Of a stretch of DNA of 64,000 bases, positions 1 through 11,210 are shown in pieces (the stretch's first letter is position 1; the number at the start of each line of letters is the position of its first letter). The DNA comes from Paraescarpia echinospica (taxonomy: Eukaryota; Annelida; Polychaeta; Sabellida; Siboglinidae). Under the pieces are notes generated by a model, which saw only the letters and a program-made list of their open reading frames with translations, did no database searches and had not been told where the DNA came from. The stretch spans positions 45,075,099 to 45,139,098 of the forward strand of contig CM034531.1 of NCBI GenBank assembly GCA_020002185.1, given 5' to 3'. The position numbers and the translations under genes are program-made.

Positions 1-1
1 G

Positions 2-1126
2 CGATTTTTGTGGCACGCCAACTTGGAGTTAGAACGTCTGGTACGAGTTGTGTCCGAACTCGGTGTTGATGCTGCAGGTGGCGCATTTCGGACACCAGAC
101 GGACATTGGTCATTGGGTTGTCAGCAGTCACGGCTCGCTCACTATAGAATCAAATATGTGGATGGATACCGAAGGTCGAGCAAATCGTGTGCTTTCTGTG
201 ATTATGTTCCGTCGCCATTCGTAAGCAGGTTGCCCACACTGCGCGCCGTAAAATTCCAAATGGCGTCATCAGATGTAGTGTTTCATGATTACTTCCTTCG
301 CTTGAAGAAACTGGGAAAGCTGGTGGTGTCGTGTCCTGATGTCATGTTCTACGTGCAAGCGCACAACGAGAGCTCGGCCAACCGACACAAACACTGGATG
401 CAGATGGCGCAGGTTCATTCACTCAATATTGTTCACTTCGCCGACGGAAAACAACTTTCGTTTTCGTGCGCCGAAGCAAAGACGTCGTGCAAGTCGATAA
501 AAGGGATAAGTGTACCGGTTTGCTGCTTGGATATCCTCACAAAACAGATTCAGGATACGTTTGATGTTTGCAAGAAACTTGGCATTTTCTGTCTCACCAA
601 CTGCGGCACCACCTTGGGTGCGATAAAATTCAAGGGTGTTCTTCCGTGGGAGGCTGACGCCGACATATCGTACATACCATCGGACAACGTAAACTTCTGG
701 CAGCACAAAGACGATTTCATCAAGCGTGGGTACACCTTGAGTATATATTACCCAAGCCAGTGTCGCCACTTCAATCAGAACATATCAATATGCCGCAAAT
801 TCGCCATCACAACACGGTACTGGCATGTTGATATGTGGGACAATACGCCAAACAGCGTTCCCGACTGGTTGCGGAAACACCATCTTAAGCCGACGCAGGT
901 CCAGATAGGTGATCGATGGGTCAATTCGTTGACCAATCCAGGCCTCTACGCGCGTAATTTGTACGGATTTGAGATATTGAAACACGTGGAACACGCTTCT
1001 GTGGTTGGCCTAGCCCCTTTTGAACCGATGCATGGTGGTAATTACGTTAAGTGTTCCAGACCTGGATTTCACGGTTGTCTTGATCAATCTGAGGCCGACG
1101 GGAATATAGATATAATATACACTTGA
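2..1126 (+). CDS. FKRP-like ribitol-5-phosphate transferase, 3' part
   Basis: The frame is open from the window edge to TGA at 1124-1126, so the 5' part is missing. About 374 residues are visible with no intron. The C-terminal half carries the LicD/fukutin nucleotidyltransferase signature GTTLGAIKFKGVLPWEADAD (about residues 200-219), with the acidic D-x-D that binds metal in this family. A preceding cysteine set (C154, C161 and the adjacent pair C172-C173) matches the zinc loop known in fukutin-related protein. The N-terminal half (GVDAAGGAFR, CDYVPSPF, CPDVMF) resembles the stem/glycosyltransferase-like half of FKRP rather than fukutin or bacterial LicD. By family knowledge the enzyme adds ribitol-5-phosphate from CDP-ribitol to alpha-dystroglycan glycans in the Golgi. 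That function is inferred from family membership. Other LicD-domain proteins remain possible. Confidence 0.72.
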   Translation, partial: RFLWHANLELERLVRVVSELGVDAAGGAFRTPDGHWSLGCQQSRLAHYRIKYVDGYRRSSKSCAFCDYVPSPFVSRLPTLRAVKFQMASSDVVFHDYFLRLKKLGKLVVSCPDVMFYVQAHNESSANRHKHWMQMAQVHSLNIVHFADGKQLSFSCAEAKTSCKSIKGISVPVCCLDILTKQIQDTFDVCKKLGIFCLTNCGTTLGAIKFKGVLPWEADADISYIPSDNVNFWQHKDDFIKRGYTLSIYYPSQCRHFNQNISICRKFAITTRYWHVDMWDNTPNSVPDWLRKHHLKPTQVQIGDRWVNSLTNPGLYARNLYGFEILKHVEHASVVGLAPFEPMHGGNYVKCSRPGFHGCLDQSEADGNIDIIYT

Positions 1127-1860
1127 CCTATCGACCACATAACCTAGTTTCCTTAAATTAATAAGGTCCGTTTAGCCATCAAAATGGAGCGTTCGGACAT
1201 TCCGACGTATATCTGGTTGAAATTCTGACTTCAGATGCCTTCTTTATGACAAAAACATAAAGCACCGTTGTTTAAGCGAGTGCGGGAAATACATCGATCT
1301 AGCGGATATCATGCCGCCCCAGTAATGTAATACACACGCATGCATTATGTATGTAAACATTGCTGGTAAGGCAAAGCTTGACGGAGGTCACGCGCATAAT
1401 TGTTATCGTGACGTTGGCAAACAGCTGAATCCATCGAATGTGACGTAGCCAAAATGGATACGTCAATTAAATGTGCTAATCAAAGCAGCTGACATAAATG
1501 GCAATGCATTGTAACTAATATAAAAGTGTAATACGACTGGTTTAACTCTTTTGTGCATTGTGAAAGGGTGGGTATGCCTTGTGCGTGGCTGAGAGTGTGC
1601 TGTGTAGTGGTTTTCGTGTTTATGCAAGACTGCCTGTGGGTCGCGTAAGGTTGTCGTTCTGGACTGTTTAGAGGGTGGGTGTGGATGTTGCAGTGGTGTG
1701 TTTTTATTGAACAAGTGTTTGTGTAGGGAAACGCGTGCCTGGGCTTGTGCAGAAATATGATTTGAGGATCAGTTATGAAGCATCGGGGAACAGCTTGGAC
1801 TGTGGGTATTTGGGGAACTGTTATCGAAATATGTGTTTTAGTGAGGTAAAATTATGCATG
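1127..1860. other. AT-rich downstream sequence, no gene seen
   Basis: This follows the FKRP-like stop codon. I see no convincing coding region; short open frames here have no recognisable composition or motif. A 3' UTR may occupy the first few hundred bases. Confidence 0.4.
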
Positions 1861-1867
1861 TATAGAC

Positions 1868-1924
1868 ACGCGTGCACACGCACACACGCACAAGCACACG
1901 CACGCACACACACATACATATATA
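1868..1924. repeat. CA/CG-rich microsatellite running into TA
   Basis: Alternating purine-pyrimidine DNA: CACGCA/CACACA units ending in ATACATATATAT. Confidence 0.85.
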
Positions 1925-2082
1925 TTATCTAAACGTATATTCTAAACTAGTATTATACTCTATGCACGATTGTTCTAAATGGAGTGTGCAACTGTTTTAA
2001 TTCTATTTTATTACACCCGCTTTATTTACAAGGTATTTGTTTAGTTTGGTTTTGCTTTGTGTGTCAGCCGTGTGAAGAATTT

Positions 2083-2122
2083 GGAATATATATATATATA
2101 TGTATATATGTGTATATATATA
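2083..2122. repeat. (TA)n microsatellite
   Basis: Interrupted TATATA/TGTATA run. A second, pure (TA)n of about 12 units lies at 2348-2371. Confidence 0.85.
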
Positions 2123-2124
2123 TT

Positions 2125-2330
2125 AATACGCTAACTTCGAGGCATTGCTAGTCTATCTCCAGTCATCATGCACCGAGTTTCACTGGCCTCTTTCTATATT
2201 CATTCGATTCCTGGGGTCACTGGCCTCTGGGGTACCGATTGGCGATACATTAAAAATGCAAAGGTAGTGATGTTGAACTTTGTTTACTGTTTTTAGTTGT
2301 CACTCATTCCTCAGGTGTCGTCACTGTATA
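2125..2330. repeat. Dispersed repeat family A, copy 1
   Basis: It shares ordered blocks with 42885-43100: AATACGCTAACTT, then GGTCTCTTTCTAT/GGCCTCTTTCTAT followed by TTCATT, then TCGGCGAT/TTGGCGAT followed by a T-rich stretch. Both copies run in the same orientation. I see no coding motif. It is probably an old non-autonomous mobile element. Confidence 0.45.
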
Positions 2331-2452
2331 ATCATGTCATGGTCATGTATATATATATATATATATATATAATTATTCCACAATGTCTGTCATCTGTTGG
2401 CCCATCAACCGATCAGGACCCATCAGACAGTTTGCACCATGCTATTGTACAG

Positions 2453-2550
2453 TGACACGCACGCACGCACGCACGCATTCACGTGCGCACCCTCGCAGAC
2501 ACCCACTTATCTACATAATCACTTTCACACACACGCACACGCACATATAC
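2453..2550. repeat. CACG/CACA microsatellite
   Basis: Runs of ACGCACGC followed by ACACACGCACACGCACATATACACA. Confidence 0.8.
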
Positions 2551-2814
2551 ACAGTTAGCCAATAACACTAATTAATACTAATTAACTGTTTAATAGCCCT
2601 ACTAATATTAATTAAAAAAACACAAATACTTAACCCTAAACATTTTTAGATGATGCCTAGTTTTAGGAATCCATGACTGAATCACATACAAACCAGTTTG
2701 CAAAGTTTTCTAGACGTAGATAATATTATATCAAAACAAATTAATGTGGTGGTTATATTGAATTATAATACGGCAGTCATAAAGTAATTTTATATTGTCA
2801 CAATATAACATCAT

Positions 2815-3310
2815 ATCGGGGCCCACCTATGTTTAGGTCTGACCACAAAAAGCAACCATTTATATGGCTTACAAGACAATAAATTATATGATAATTCCCT
2901 GGTGGCCATCTTGAAATCCAAGATGCTCATAAAATAATTGTATTTTGTATAATCAATTCCTTGCCCACAAATATATAGGTCTTGCACAAAACTACCTTCC
3001 TATGTGGTCTAGAAGAAAAATATGAGAAATTACTGGAAATGTTACGGTGGCCCTCTTGAAAATCTAGCATGGCGGCGATAAAGCAATTTAACGTTTTCAT
3101 AATCATATATGTGGGACTAGCAACAAACATCAGCTATCTACGTGGTTTATAAGGATATATATGAGAAGCAGAAGGATGTACTATGGCAGCCATCTTGAAA
3201 TATAAGATGGCGGCCGTAAATGTAAATAATTAAACTAGTTGTGTAATAATCAAATAGCATGTCCCCAAATATGTGGGTATAGCAACCAAAATTACTATTA
3301 TACTTGACTT
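2815..3310. repeat. Degenerate tandem repeat with paired YY1-like motifs
   Basis: There are three to four diverged units of roughly 120-150 bp. Each contains a CCATCTTGAAAT block followed by an AAGATGGC or related block (clearest at 3187-3215), then a phrase like 'CCCACAAATATATAGGT'. The two blocks face each other, so each unit contains a short inverted repeat. AAGATGGCGGC is the known YY1 consensus; the similarity is seen and any binding is inferred. Confidence 0.55.
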
Positions 3311-3469
3311 AGTCCAGCGTAGGCATAATGTGACTGTGGCATCTATCTTAAATAAATTCCAGATGGCTATGATAACAATGGCACAAACGAATTTCTGTTA
3401 CAAGATAAAACTATTTATATGAAAAATACCTTTATCTAGTAAGGCAAAAAATGCTAACCTCACAAAAGC

Positions 3470-4005
3470 TACTGCAAAGAGTCCAAAATGCTGCTGTTCG
3501 GCTGGTGGACCGCTGCCTCAGATGGGACCACGTCGTACAGGTACTCAAGAAACTTCACTGGCTTCCCAAAACTTTCCTCAACCAAGCGTATACTGTTCAT
3601 GCCGCAGCACAATTCGAAGTGTGGCATTGACGCCAGACGTGCGGCTGTGCCTTCGGCTGCCTGTCAATAGGCGCAGCCGAACACATGACTGATATAATCC
3701 GAGCTAGCAGAAATCCAGTGAATAACGATATAAAACAAAGAACACACGGCTGTTGGTGAACACGAAGATCAACATGCATTTTATTTTAATGTAACCAAAT
3801 GTCGCATATTTAACCACAACATATTATATGGAACCATACTTAAAATGCGATCTCCCAAGCACTCCCACAAAGCAAGGCATTCATTACGCAATTCTGCTAC
3901 TGACGTTATATACCCAACACAGACTGACACCAAATTACATCACCGACCTACCACATGAGCAACGAGCTACTCTAGGAGTCCGGTCGACTGCAAAATCATT
4001 GGAAG
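3470..4005 (+). pseudogene. Degraded LINE reverse-transcriptase 3' remnant
   Basis: Near 3473-3590 one frame reads LQRVQNAAVRLV and then VLKKLHWLPK, the usual thumb/C-terminal phrase of CR1/L2-group reverse transcriptases. Another frame near 3870-3990 reads TPNYITDL, followed by RSTA, which matches the next block of those proteins. Frameshifts separate the pieces and no long frame remains, so this is a dead fragment. Confidence 0.55.
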
Positions 4006-4311
4006 CCTAATCATAATACCAACCACGACTAGCCCTAACTATTTTCTACTACTGACCCGTAACACTGATTCTAACTGTGTATACTGATAACCATAACTCT
4101 AACGAATAATGTGGGCACGAATTTTGGCTGACGTCTATGGTGCGATTTAAATTAAGAAACATGATATGTAGTGTCGACGATATGTGTGTGTAATGTTCGG
4201 TGGTGTTATCACAGAACCATTACTGTTCACTTCCTCACAATTCCACAAACACAACTTATTGCTGTGAATCACGAAGACGTATTACAATTATCTAAAAGTA
4301 AGTTTAAAACA

Positions 4312-4636
4312 TACATTTTTTTATATAGCGCAGTATCCAGTCCTTAGGACTGCTCAAAGCGCTTTCCATTTTACTCCCTGGCAGACCGGTTCAATCGAAC
4401 ACCATCTCGACTTCTCTGGGAAGCATTCAGCCACGCTGGAATTAAAGCGCAAAGAATAATCGTACACAAACACCCACCACTGTCTACAGCCAGGTACTCA
4501 TTCATACTGCGTAGTGAACTAGAACAACGTAGATTGAACGAAGTTGCACAAAGGTTTGACACAACAGCACAGGATTCGAACCCGGGTTCTCTCCATTGAT
4601 TGTTCGGTGCTCTAAACACTGCGTCACTGCGCATCT
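4312..4636 (-). mobile_element. tRNA-derived SINE, copy 1
   Basis: On the minus strand it begins with a tRNA-like head (A-box-like GACGCAGTGTTTAGAGC), followed by a perfect B box GGTTCGAATCC (complement at 4572-4582). A body follows, ending in 'ACTGGATACTGCGCTATATAA'-type sequence. The whole length aligns by eye with 41511-41833 on the plus strand, including the tail. It is a Pol III-type retroposon with no coding capacity. Confidence 0.75.
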
Positions 4637-5407
4637 CAGATCTATTTACAAATAATGTGGGGCAAATCAGGTTTTGGGAATGTAAAACGTACTATGCGCG
4701 TAATACGTAAAACGTAATTTAAAAATCGCACGAACCACGCACGAGCGGCAAATACTTCGGGAAAACGGTCCCTGCGTCATGGTCTTGGCAACACGAGGTA
4801 GAAGCTGACACTCTAGACACCTTCAGCTAACGTAATTAAGCCCCAAAGAACGCAACATCTAATTTAAAGTCAACACCACACTTCGAGTTGGCGTCTAGCA
4901 AAACATCATTAGCTAACCGCCCAGTAAGCGGTTCTACGTTTGATTCCAATAACGATAAATTAAATTCCGTTATAACGTTGGAAATTGATGTGCATAGCTA
5001 TATGTGATAATTAGAACATTCACAGCTAAAAAGAAAATGTCATACGTGCGACAAAGCCAAATTAGTCCAAAAAACATTATATGTATATTGAAATTCGTCA
5101 GGCTCGGCAAGCTCCAGACAGCATCACTGTAGTTGTCAACACGCGACTCGTAGCTCTTTTAAAAACTCGTCAAATGATAATGCTGAATGATATTTCAAAC
5201 TCAACTTTCTGTATAGGTTTATGTTCCTAAGACGTCGAGCTGTCACACAGCACAGTTGTGTTTCAATTAATTAACTATTAATATAACTATTTACGTACAA
5301 AATAAAGCGGCGTTATTGCATATGCCGAATTTCAATTTCTCGCGTTCGAACGTCGCTTCGAACGGCTGGTCTGCAGGTCGAAACTGCGGTCGCGTTGCGC
5401 TTAATTG
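4637..5407. other. Intergenic, nothing recognised
   Basis: AT-rich unique-looking sequence. No coding, RNA or repeat signal that I can support. Confidence 0.4.
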
Positions 5408-5415
5408 GGTTAGCT

Positions 5416-6703
5416 CAGGGGCGGGCAACCTTTTTAAACGGATGCCAAATAACTGACTTGGACTAGGTCAGCGGGCCACACATTTATTTCTTAACGTTGG
5501 TTATGACTAGCCCAATGTTCGTGGAAACTGGTACTTTATGTTATGTTACGTATACAGTACAGGTATCTATATACCTAGGCATTCTAGCTCATAGGCGTTG
5601 ACGCTGAACTTACACATTTTTGCAGTTTTTAAATAAAGAGTTGTTGTTATTGTGAAACATCAATGGCTAATTTTGAACAATTTACTCTTACAAATACACA
5701 CTATTCAAGGTCTGCTGACATTAAATTGTTGACAAAGTGCTCCATGCACGTCCACGTGAGTTTTGCGTGTGTGATAGTTTTACAAACGGTTCCATCAACA
5801 AGTGCTTTTGGTTGCCAGATACACCTCACTGAATGTCACTCTGAGTGCCACAAAGCCACATTACATTTTGATAAACTTCATCTGTATAGTTTCCGGCGCG
5901 TAGTCGACTATAACGGCCTGTAAAACGAAATATACGAGCTCCGAGATCTATAAAACGCTTTGCGAACTCCTGCCTCAGCTGCTCAACAAATGCTTCGTTC
6001 AAGTTCGGCATTTCTAGTTCGTTTTCAGGAGTGTTGAGAAACGCAGTGCTGTCTCCCACAGTTGCAACTTGATTTCGAAGCCGAAAACGAACTGGAACAA
6101 ACGAAATAGAAGAGTTCTTTTGTTAGATGTTCTCGTCCCTTCAGCAATTCAGCAGATTGACATGCTCCACGATGTCAACAAGAAACGAAAACTCGCAGAT
6201 ACAACTGGGGGTCAACAATGTCCGGCAAGCCATATATCTGGAAACGTCTGCTCCACGAACAAGCTAATTCCACGTCTCAGCTCGTAGACGCGACACTACA
6301 TTGTGCCTCTACTCAATCAGCGCACTTCGCACCAGAATAGGACATTTTGATATTGCGCATTCAACTATGACTGCCAAAGCGCTTGAATTGCTAAAGCTTT
6401 AGACTACGGGCGCGAACGTAGTTCTCAGTCATTACGATCAGTACCTTTTGCATTTTCATTTAATTTCTACACAGGGTTTGTTGTGGGATAGATGATGCAG
6501 TGGGCCTGAAGAGATTCGCAATGGCACATGGATCGTGTCGAATCTTTCCGATCATTGAACAACTCTTTTTGTTCTTCCTCTCTCGGAAGGTGCACCAGGC
6601 AAACGTTCTTATTGTCATTCCGCGGGCCGCATTGCATACAACCTCACTTTTAGTCCGCGGGCCGCATGAAATAGCTTCGCGGGCGGCAGGTTGCCGACCC
6701 CTG
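5416..6703. mobile_element. hAT-type DNA transposon with perfect 8-bp target duplication
   Basis: The element begins CAGGGGCGGGCAACCTT and ends AGGTTGCCGACCCCTG, giving terminal inverted repeats of about 16 bp. It is flanked by identical 8-bp copies GGTTAGCT at 5408-5415 and 6704-6711. An 8-bp duplication and CAGGGG-type termini are hallmarks of the hAT superfamily. At 1288 bp it is too short for a complete transposase, so it is a deleted, non-autonomous copy. A truncated relative lies at 55490-55706. Confidence 0.85.
5826..6059 (-). pseudogene. hAT transposase remnant
   Basis: A 77-residue open frame inside the hAT element contains NEAFVEQLRQEFAKRFIDLG, typical of the middle of ZBED/FAM200-like hAT transposases. 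No dimerisation domain or catalytic block can be followed around it. It is a decayed internal fragment. Confidence 0.45.
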
Positions 6704-6711
6704 GGTTAGCT

Positions 6712-7710
6712 AATGGTGTCTGTTAATGCTTATATCTACCATCATGCAATAGCATTGCAAGATTAATATAATTTGACAATTCTACACTACGACGACTAAG
6801 GAATATCGACGGACGTGAAGTTCACATTCTCTCCGACCTTCGTCATTTTGAACAAACAACAAGTATCAGTGAGCGTGTTGTGCTGTTTATGTAACGATGC
6901 TGAACTTTTGCAAAGATTTTTAAAATATTACTATCACAACTGTCAACTACCAAGACATCCCGTCAGATGACGAACATTTTTGCTAGTCTCTTTAATAATA
7001 ATTAATAAAACACATCTTTATTTGAATCATATAATACTGTATCAATTTCGCTTTTCTGTCAACGCCAAACTCAGAAGTGGAACTGGAGGTTATTAAAACA
7101 AATTTATCATGGAATCGTACGCAAAGTTTACACAAAATATATTATGGGATTGGTCACTATTTCACTTCCGCATTAAGAAAAGACGAATAAAATGAAAGTG
7201 ATTTTGATAATTTTATGGATACGGTACGGTCGCAAGAGTGAAAGCAATTTTTGTGATCATCATCAAATGTGTTATTTACACTTCCCCTGAAAGTATGGTG
7301 ACGTTCTTACAATCTGTATAATGTACTAGTTAAGTCAATGTTACAATTGCAGCTAAATTGTGCCAAATGAAAATTAAATCGACATGGCCAGATGAGAAAT
7401 AGTGGTTCAAAATACATTGCTTTTCAGGTTATTTTTTTGTATTTTTCGAATATAATTCACACATGTTTGTTAAAAATTAGTCCCATATGTCCCATTTGTA
7501 ATAAATTACTTTCTTCTGTGAATCTACTTTACAGAGGAACGAAAGGTATTAAAATCCATGACTTGTAAACCAAAATGTAGGCGATTTCCTTCCCCTACCC
7601 TCTAAACATAACCGTCAAAAACAAAATAAAATCGCCGTGTTCAAATGTTAACAGTTTTTTTAAATTTTACTTTAATATAGTAAATAACATTGCTTTATGT
7701 AGCACTAGTT
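6712..7710. other. Intergenic, nothing recognised
   Basis: AT-rich sequence with short runs of T and A. No gene or repeat structure supported. Confidence 0.4.
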
Positions 7711-9475
7711 TAACAAGATTTAACAAGATTTAACAAGATTGCCACCCAGAGAATTAACTCTAGGTGGCAGGTGGACAAGGAAGCCCTTTGGCCTATCGAG
7801 AGTCCGACCCTTTTATCTATGTGTATCCCGCCCGTCTGAGGTATGTGTCGATTTTATTTTTAAACATATTCACGCTACTAGCACCCACACAATCAGTAGA
7901 TAATCTGTTCCATTCATTTACAGTCCTTTGTGAAAATGAAAACTTTCTTATATCTAATCTACTCTGCTCCTTTGCTAATGTAATTTCATGTCCTCTAGTC
8001 CTTCTATCTTTCTTAACTGAAAAAAAAATATTTCTATCAATATTTTCATAACCATTCAATATTTTAGACACTTCTAGCTGATCTCCTCTCAATCTCCTGG
8101 TCTCTAGTGTTGTTAAACCGCATTTTTTAGGCGTATTTCGTAACTAAGATCCCTCAGTTTTTGTATCATTTTAGTTGCTCTCCTCTGCACTCTTTCTAGC
8201 ATATCTATGTCCTTCCTGTGATATGGCCTCCACGCTTGAATACAATATTCTAAATGAGGCCTAACTATTGTTTTGTACAGCGGTATTATTAGCTCTTTTC
8301 CTTATACGTTATGTTTCGCCTAATTAATCCAAGGATTTGATTTCCCTTTGAAGCTGCAATTCCGCACTGCTCTGAAATCTTCATATCAGCACTAATGGTT
8401 AACCCTAAGTCCTTTTCTTTTACAGTAGTACTTAGTACAGTACCCCCCATTGTATACTCTACCTCTTCGTTCCCATGTCCTGTGTGGAGGCATTTACATT
8501 TTCCAAAATTTAACAGCATTTGCCACTTTTCAGACCATTTGATCAACCTGTCAAGATCATCTTGTAAATGCTGTCTATCTCCATCACTTTAATCCTTCTA
8601 AACACTTTTGTATCATCCGCAAATTTCAACACCTTGCTTGTTATTTCATCATCCAAATCGTTTATATAAATTAAGAATAATATAGGTCCTAATACTGATC
8701 CCTGTGGTACCCCCTCAATACTGATTTCCAGATTGAAGCCTCCCCATCAACTACTACACGTTGTCTTCTGTCAATCAGCCATTGTTCTATCCAGTTTATT
8801 ATGCCATTTCCTATGCCATGGGCCTTTAGTTTCAGCAGTAATCTTTGATGTGGTACTTTGTCGAAAGCTTTTTGAAAATCTAAGTAGACGATATCTACTG
8901 GTGATCCCTCATCTACCATATTTGTTAAGCATGACCTCGCTTTAAAAAAACCATGTTGAGATGGGTTTATCAAGTTTTGTTTAACAAGAAAATCCACCAT
9001 GTGATTTTTAATTAGTCTTTCTAATAATTTGCAAATCACTGAAGTTAAACTCACTGGTCTATAGTTCTCTGACTTGTTTCTCGAACCTTTTTTAAATAAC
9101 GGTATAATGTTTGCCTCTTTCCATTCTAAAGGAAACACTCCCTCTTCTAATGACAAATTGAAAACTGTTGCAAGCGGTACGCTAATTTGTTCTACAATTT
9201 CCAATAGTAGTTTGGGCGGAATCCCATCCACTCCAGGTGATTTATTATCCTTCATAGCCCTTATTTTCTTTGCTACCATTTCCGGGGTTACAATTAATTG
9301 TCCTAAATAGTCTGAATCTGCCCCCTTGAACTTAGCCTCTGGTACTGGCAGTGAACTAATATCTTCCCTGGTAAACACTGAACTAAAGTACTCATTCAGG
9401 TCTTCTGCCATTAAGAATCCCACTGATATTATATTTCCAACACTATCTTCCAGAGGACCGACCTTATCTTGAACT
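7711..9475 (-). mobile_element. CR1-like LINE, 3' half, cut by assembly gap
   Basis: On the minus strand this is a CR1-like LINE nearly identical to 45549-47964. Its 3' terminus, at the left, has three copies of the decamer ATTTAACAAG and then a stem-loop at 7741-7768 (GCCACC...GGTGGC arms around AATTAA). The reverse-transcriptase frame is broken into three pieces (8689-9423 and onward, 8289-8546, 7817-8092). Relative to the other copy it lacks about 33 nt that encode a block before VDEGSPVDIVYLD. It ends abruptly at the N gap, so its 5' end is unknown. Confidence 0.85.
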
Positions 9476-10475
9476 NNNNNNNNNNNNNNNNNNNNNNNNN
9501 NNNNNNNNNNNNNNNNNNNNNNNNNNNNNNNNNNNNNNNNNNNNNNNNNNNNNNNNNNNNNNNNNNNNNNNNNNNNNNNNNNNNNNNNNNNNNNNNNNNN
9601 NNNNNNNNNNNNNNNNNNNNNNNNNNNNNNNNNNNNNNNNNNNNNNNNNNNNNNNNNNNNNNNNNNNNNNNNNNNNNNNNNNNNNNNNNNNNNNNNNNNN
9701 NNNNNNNNNNNNNNNNNNNNNNNNNNNNNNNNNNNNNNNNNNNNNNNNNNNNNNNNNNNNNNNNNNNNNNNNNNNNNNNNNNNNNNNNNNNNNNNNNNNN
9801 NNNNNNNNNNNNNNNNNNNNNNNNNNNNNNNNNNNNNNNNNNNNNNNNNNNNNNNNNNNNNNNNNNNNNNNNNNNNNNNNNNNNNNNNNNNNNNNNNNNN
9901 NNNNNNNNNNNNNNNNNNNNNNNNNNNNNNNNNNNNNNNNNNNNNNNNNNNNNNNNNNNNNNNNNNNNNNNNNNNNNNNNNNNNNNNNNNNNNNNNNNNN
10001 NNNNNNNNNNNNNNNNNNNNNNNNNNNNNNNNNNNNNNNNNNNNNNNNNNNNNNNNNNNNNNNNNNNNNNNNNNNNNNNNNNNNNNNNNNNNNNNNNNNN
10101 NNNNNNNNNNNNNNNNNNNNNNNNNNNNNNNNNNNNNNNNNNNNNNNNNNNNNNNNNNNNNNNNNNNNNNNNNNNNNNNNNNNNNNNNNNNNNNNNNNNN
10201 NNNNNNNNNNNNNNNNNNNNNNNNNNNNNNNNNNNNNNNNNNNNNNNNNNNNNNNNNNNNNNNNNNNNNNNNNNNNNNNNNNNNNNNNNNNNNNNNNNNN
10301 NNNNNNNNNNNNNNNNNNNNNNNNNNNNNNNNNNNNNNNNNNNNNNNNNNNNNNNNNNNNNNNNNNNNNNNNNNNNNNNNNNNNNNNNNNNNNNNNNNNN
10401 NNNNNNNNNNNNNNNNNNNNNNNNNNNNNNNNNNNNNNNNNNNNNNNNNNNNNNNNNNNNNNNNNNNNNNNNNNN
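9476..10475. other. Assembly gap, exactly 1000 N
   Basis: The round length suggests a placeholder, so the true distance is unknown. It separates a LINE from the middle of a viral-type integrase gene, so the integrase N-terminus and the left end of the viral element are missing. Confidence 0.98.
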
Positions 10476-11093
10476 AGTCGCGGCATTCATCATTTCGTGA
10501 CGCATAACGAGGAGACTAAAGCGAACGCCGTGGAACGGTTTAATCGAACTTTGAAGACGCGTATGTGGCGCTATTTTACGAAACACGAAACGCTGCGCTA
10601 CGTAGAGGCGTTACCGGATTTCGTGCGATCGTACAACAACGCCTACCACCGAAGTATCGGTAGGACGCCGGCGAGTGTCGACACGACGAATCAGGAGGCC
10701 GTATGGCAACGACTGTACGGTGGCGACGGTCAACGACGACGAAAACCGAAACTACGCGTGGGAGATCGCGTACGTATCAGCAAGACGAGGGGTCAATTCA
10801 AAAAAGGATACATGGCTAACTGGAGCGAGGAGCTGTTCACCGTCGTAGAGGTACATCCGTCCGAACCGCCCGTTTATCGCCTGAAGGACGACGCCGAGAC
10901 GCCGATAGAGGGCGCCTTCTACGAACCGGAACTACAACGCGTAGTCGTTCCGAAAGACAAACTATATCGCGTGGAGGCGGTTCTACGGCGTCGTCAGCGT
11001 CGCGGAGGTGGTTCGGAGGCGTTCGTAAAATGGAGCGGATATCCGGCTTCACTCAACAGCTGGATCGACGCCGAGTCGCTCGTGGACCTATGA
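10476..11093 (+). CDS. Retroviral-type integrase with chromodomain (Polinton/adintovirus), 3' part
   Basis: The frame is already open at the edge of the N gap and runs to TGA at 11091-11093, about 205 residues. The start carries HNEETKANAVERFNRTLKTR, which holds the last acidic residue (E) of the DDE catalytic triad; the first two aspartates lie in the gap. A basic linker (LRVGDRVRISKTRGQFKKGY) follows, then a C-terminal chromodomain with VKWSGYP and SWIDAESL. Integrases of this build occur in Polintons/adintoviruses and in Ty3-type retroelements. The capsid and polymerase neighbours identify this one as Polinton-type. It would insert the linear double-stranded DNA genome into the host chromosome. 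Confidence 0.85.
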   Translation, partial: SRGIHHFVTHNEETKANAVERFNRTLKTRMWRYFTKHETLRYVEALPDFVRSYNNAYHRSIGRTPASVDTTNQEAVWQRLYGGDGQRRRKPKLRVGDRVRISKTRGQFKKGYMANWSEELFTVVEVHPSEPPVYRLKDDAETPIEGAFYEPELQRVVVPKDKLYRVEAVLRRRQRRGGGSEAFVKWSGYPASLNSWIDAESLVDL

Positions 11094-11210
11094 ATCGTTG
11101 GATGCGTCACACCGGCTGCTGGCGACTGCACGAGGCGGGACTATGCAACGGATCTTCGTTCTTACCGTATAAAGGTCCCTGCTGCATCGACAGCGCACAG
11201 TGGCGCGACG

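Noticed and set aside
5663..5923. 86-residue plus-strand frame inside the hAT copy
   Set aside because: Antisense to the transposase remnant side and without motifs.
8395..9310. Plus-strand frames in the CR1-like LINE
   Set aside because: Complement of the minus-strand reverse-transcriptase gene; the same shadows recur at 46226-47173.
9429..10586. Long frames across the N run
   Set aside because: They consist of unknown residues in the assembly gap.
10476..11093. Ty3-type LTR retrotransposon as source of the integrase
   Set aside because: No gag, protease-RT or LTR is seen, and capsid, adenain and PolB genes follow directly.
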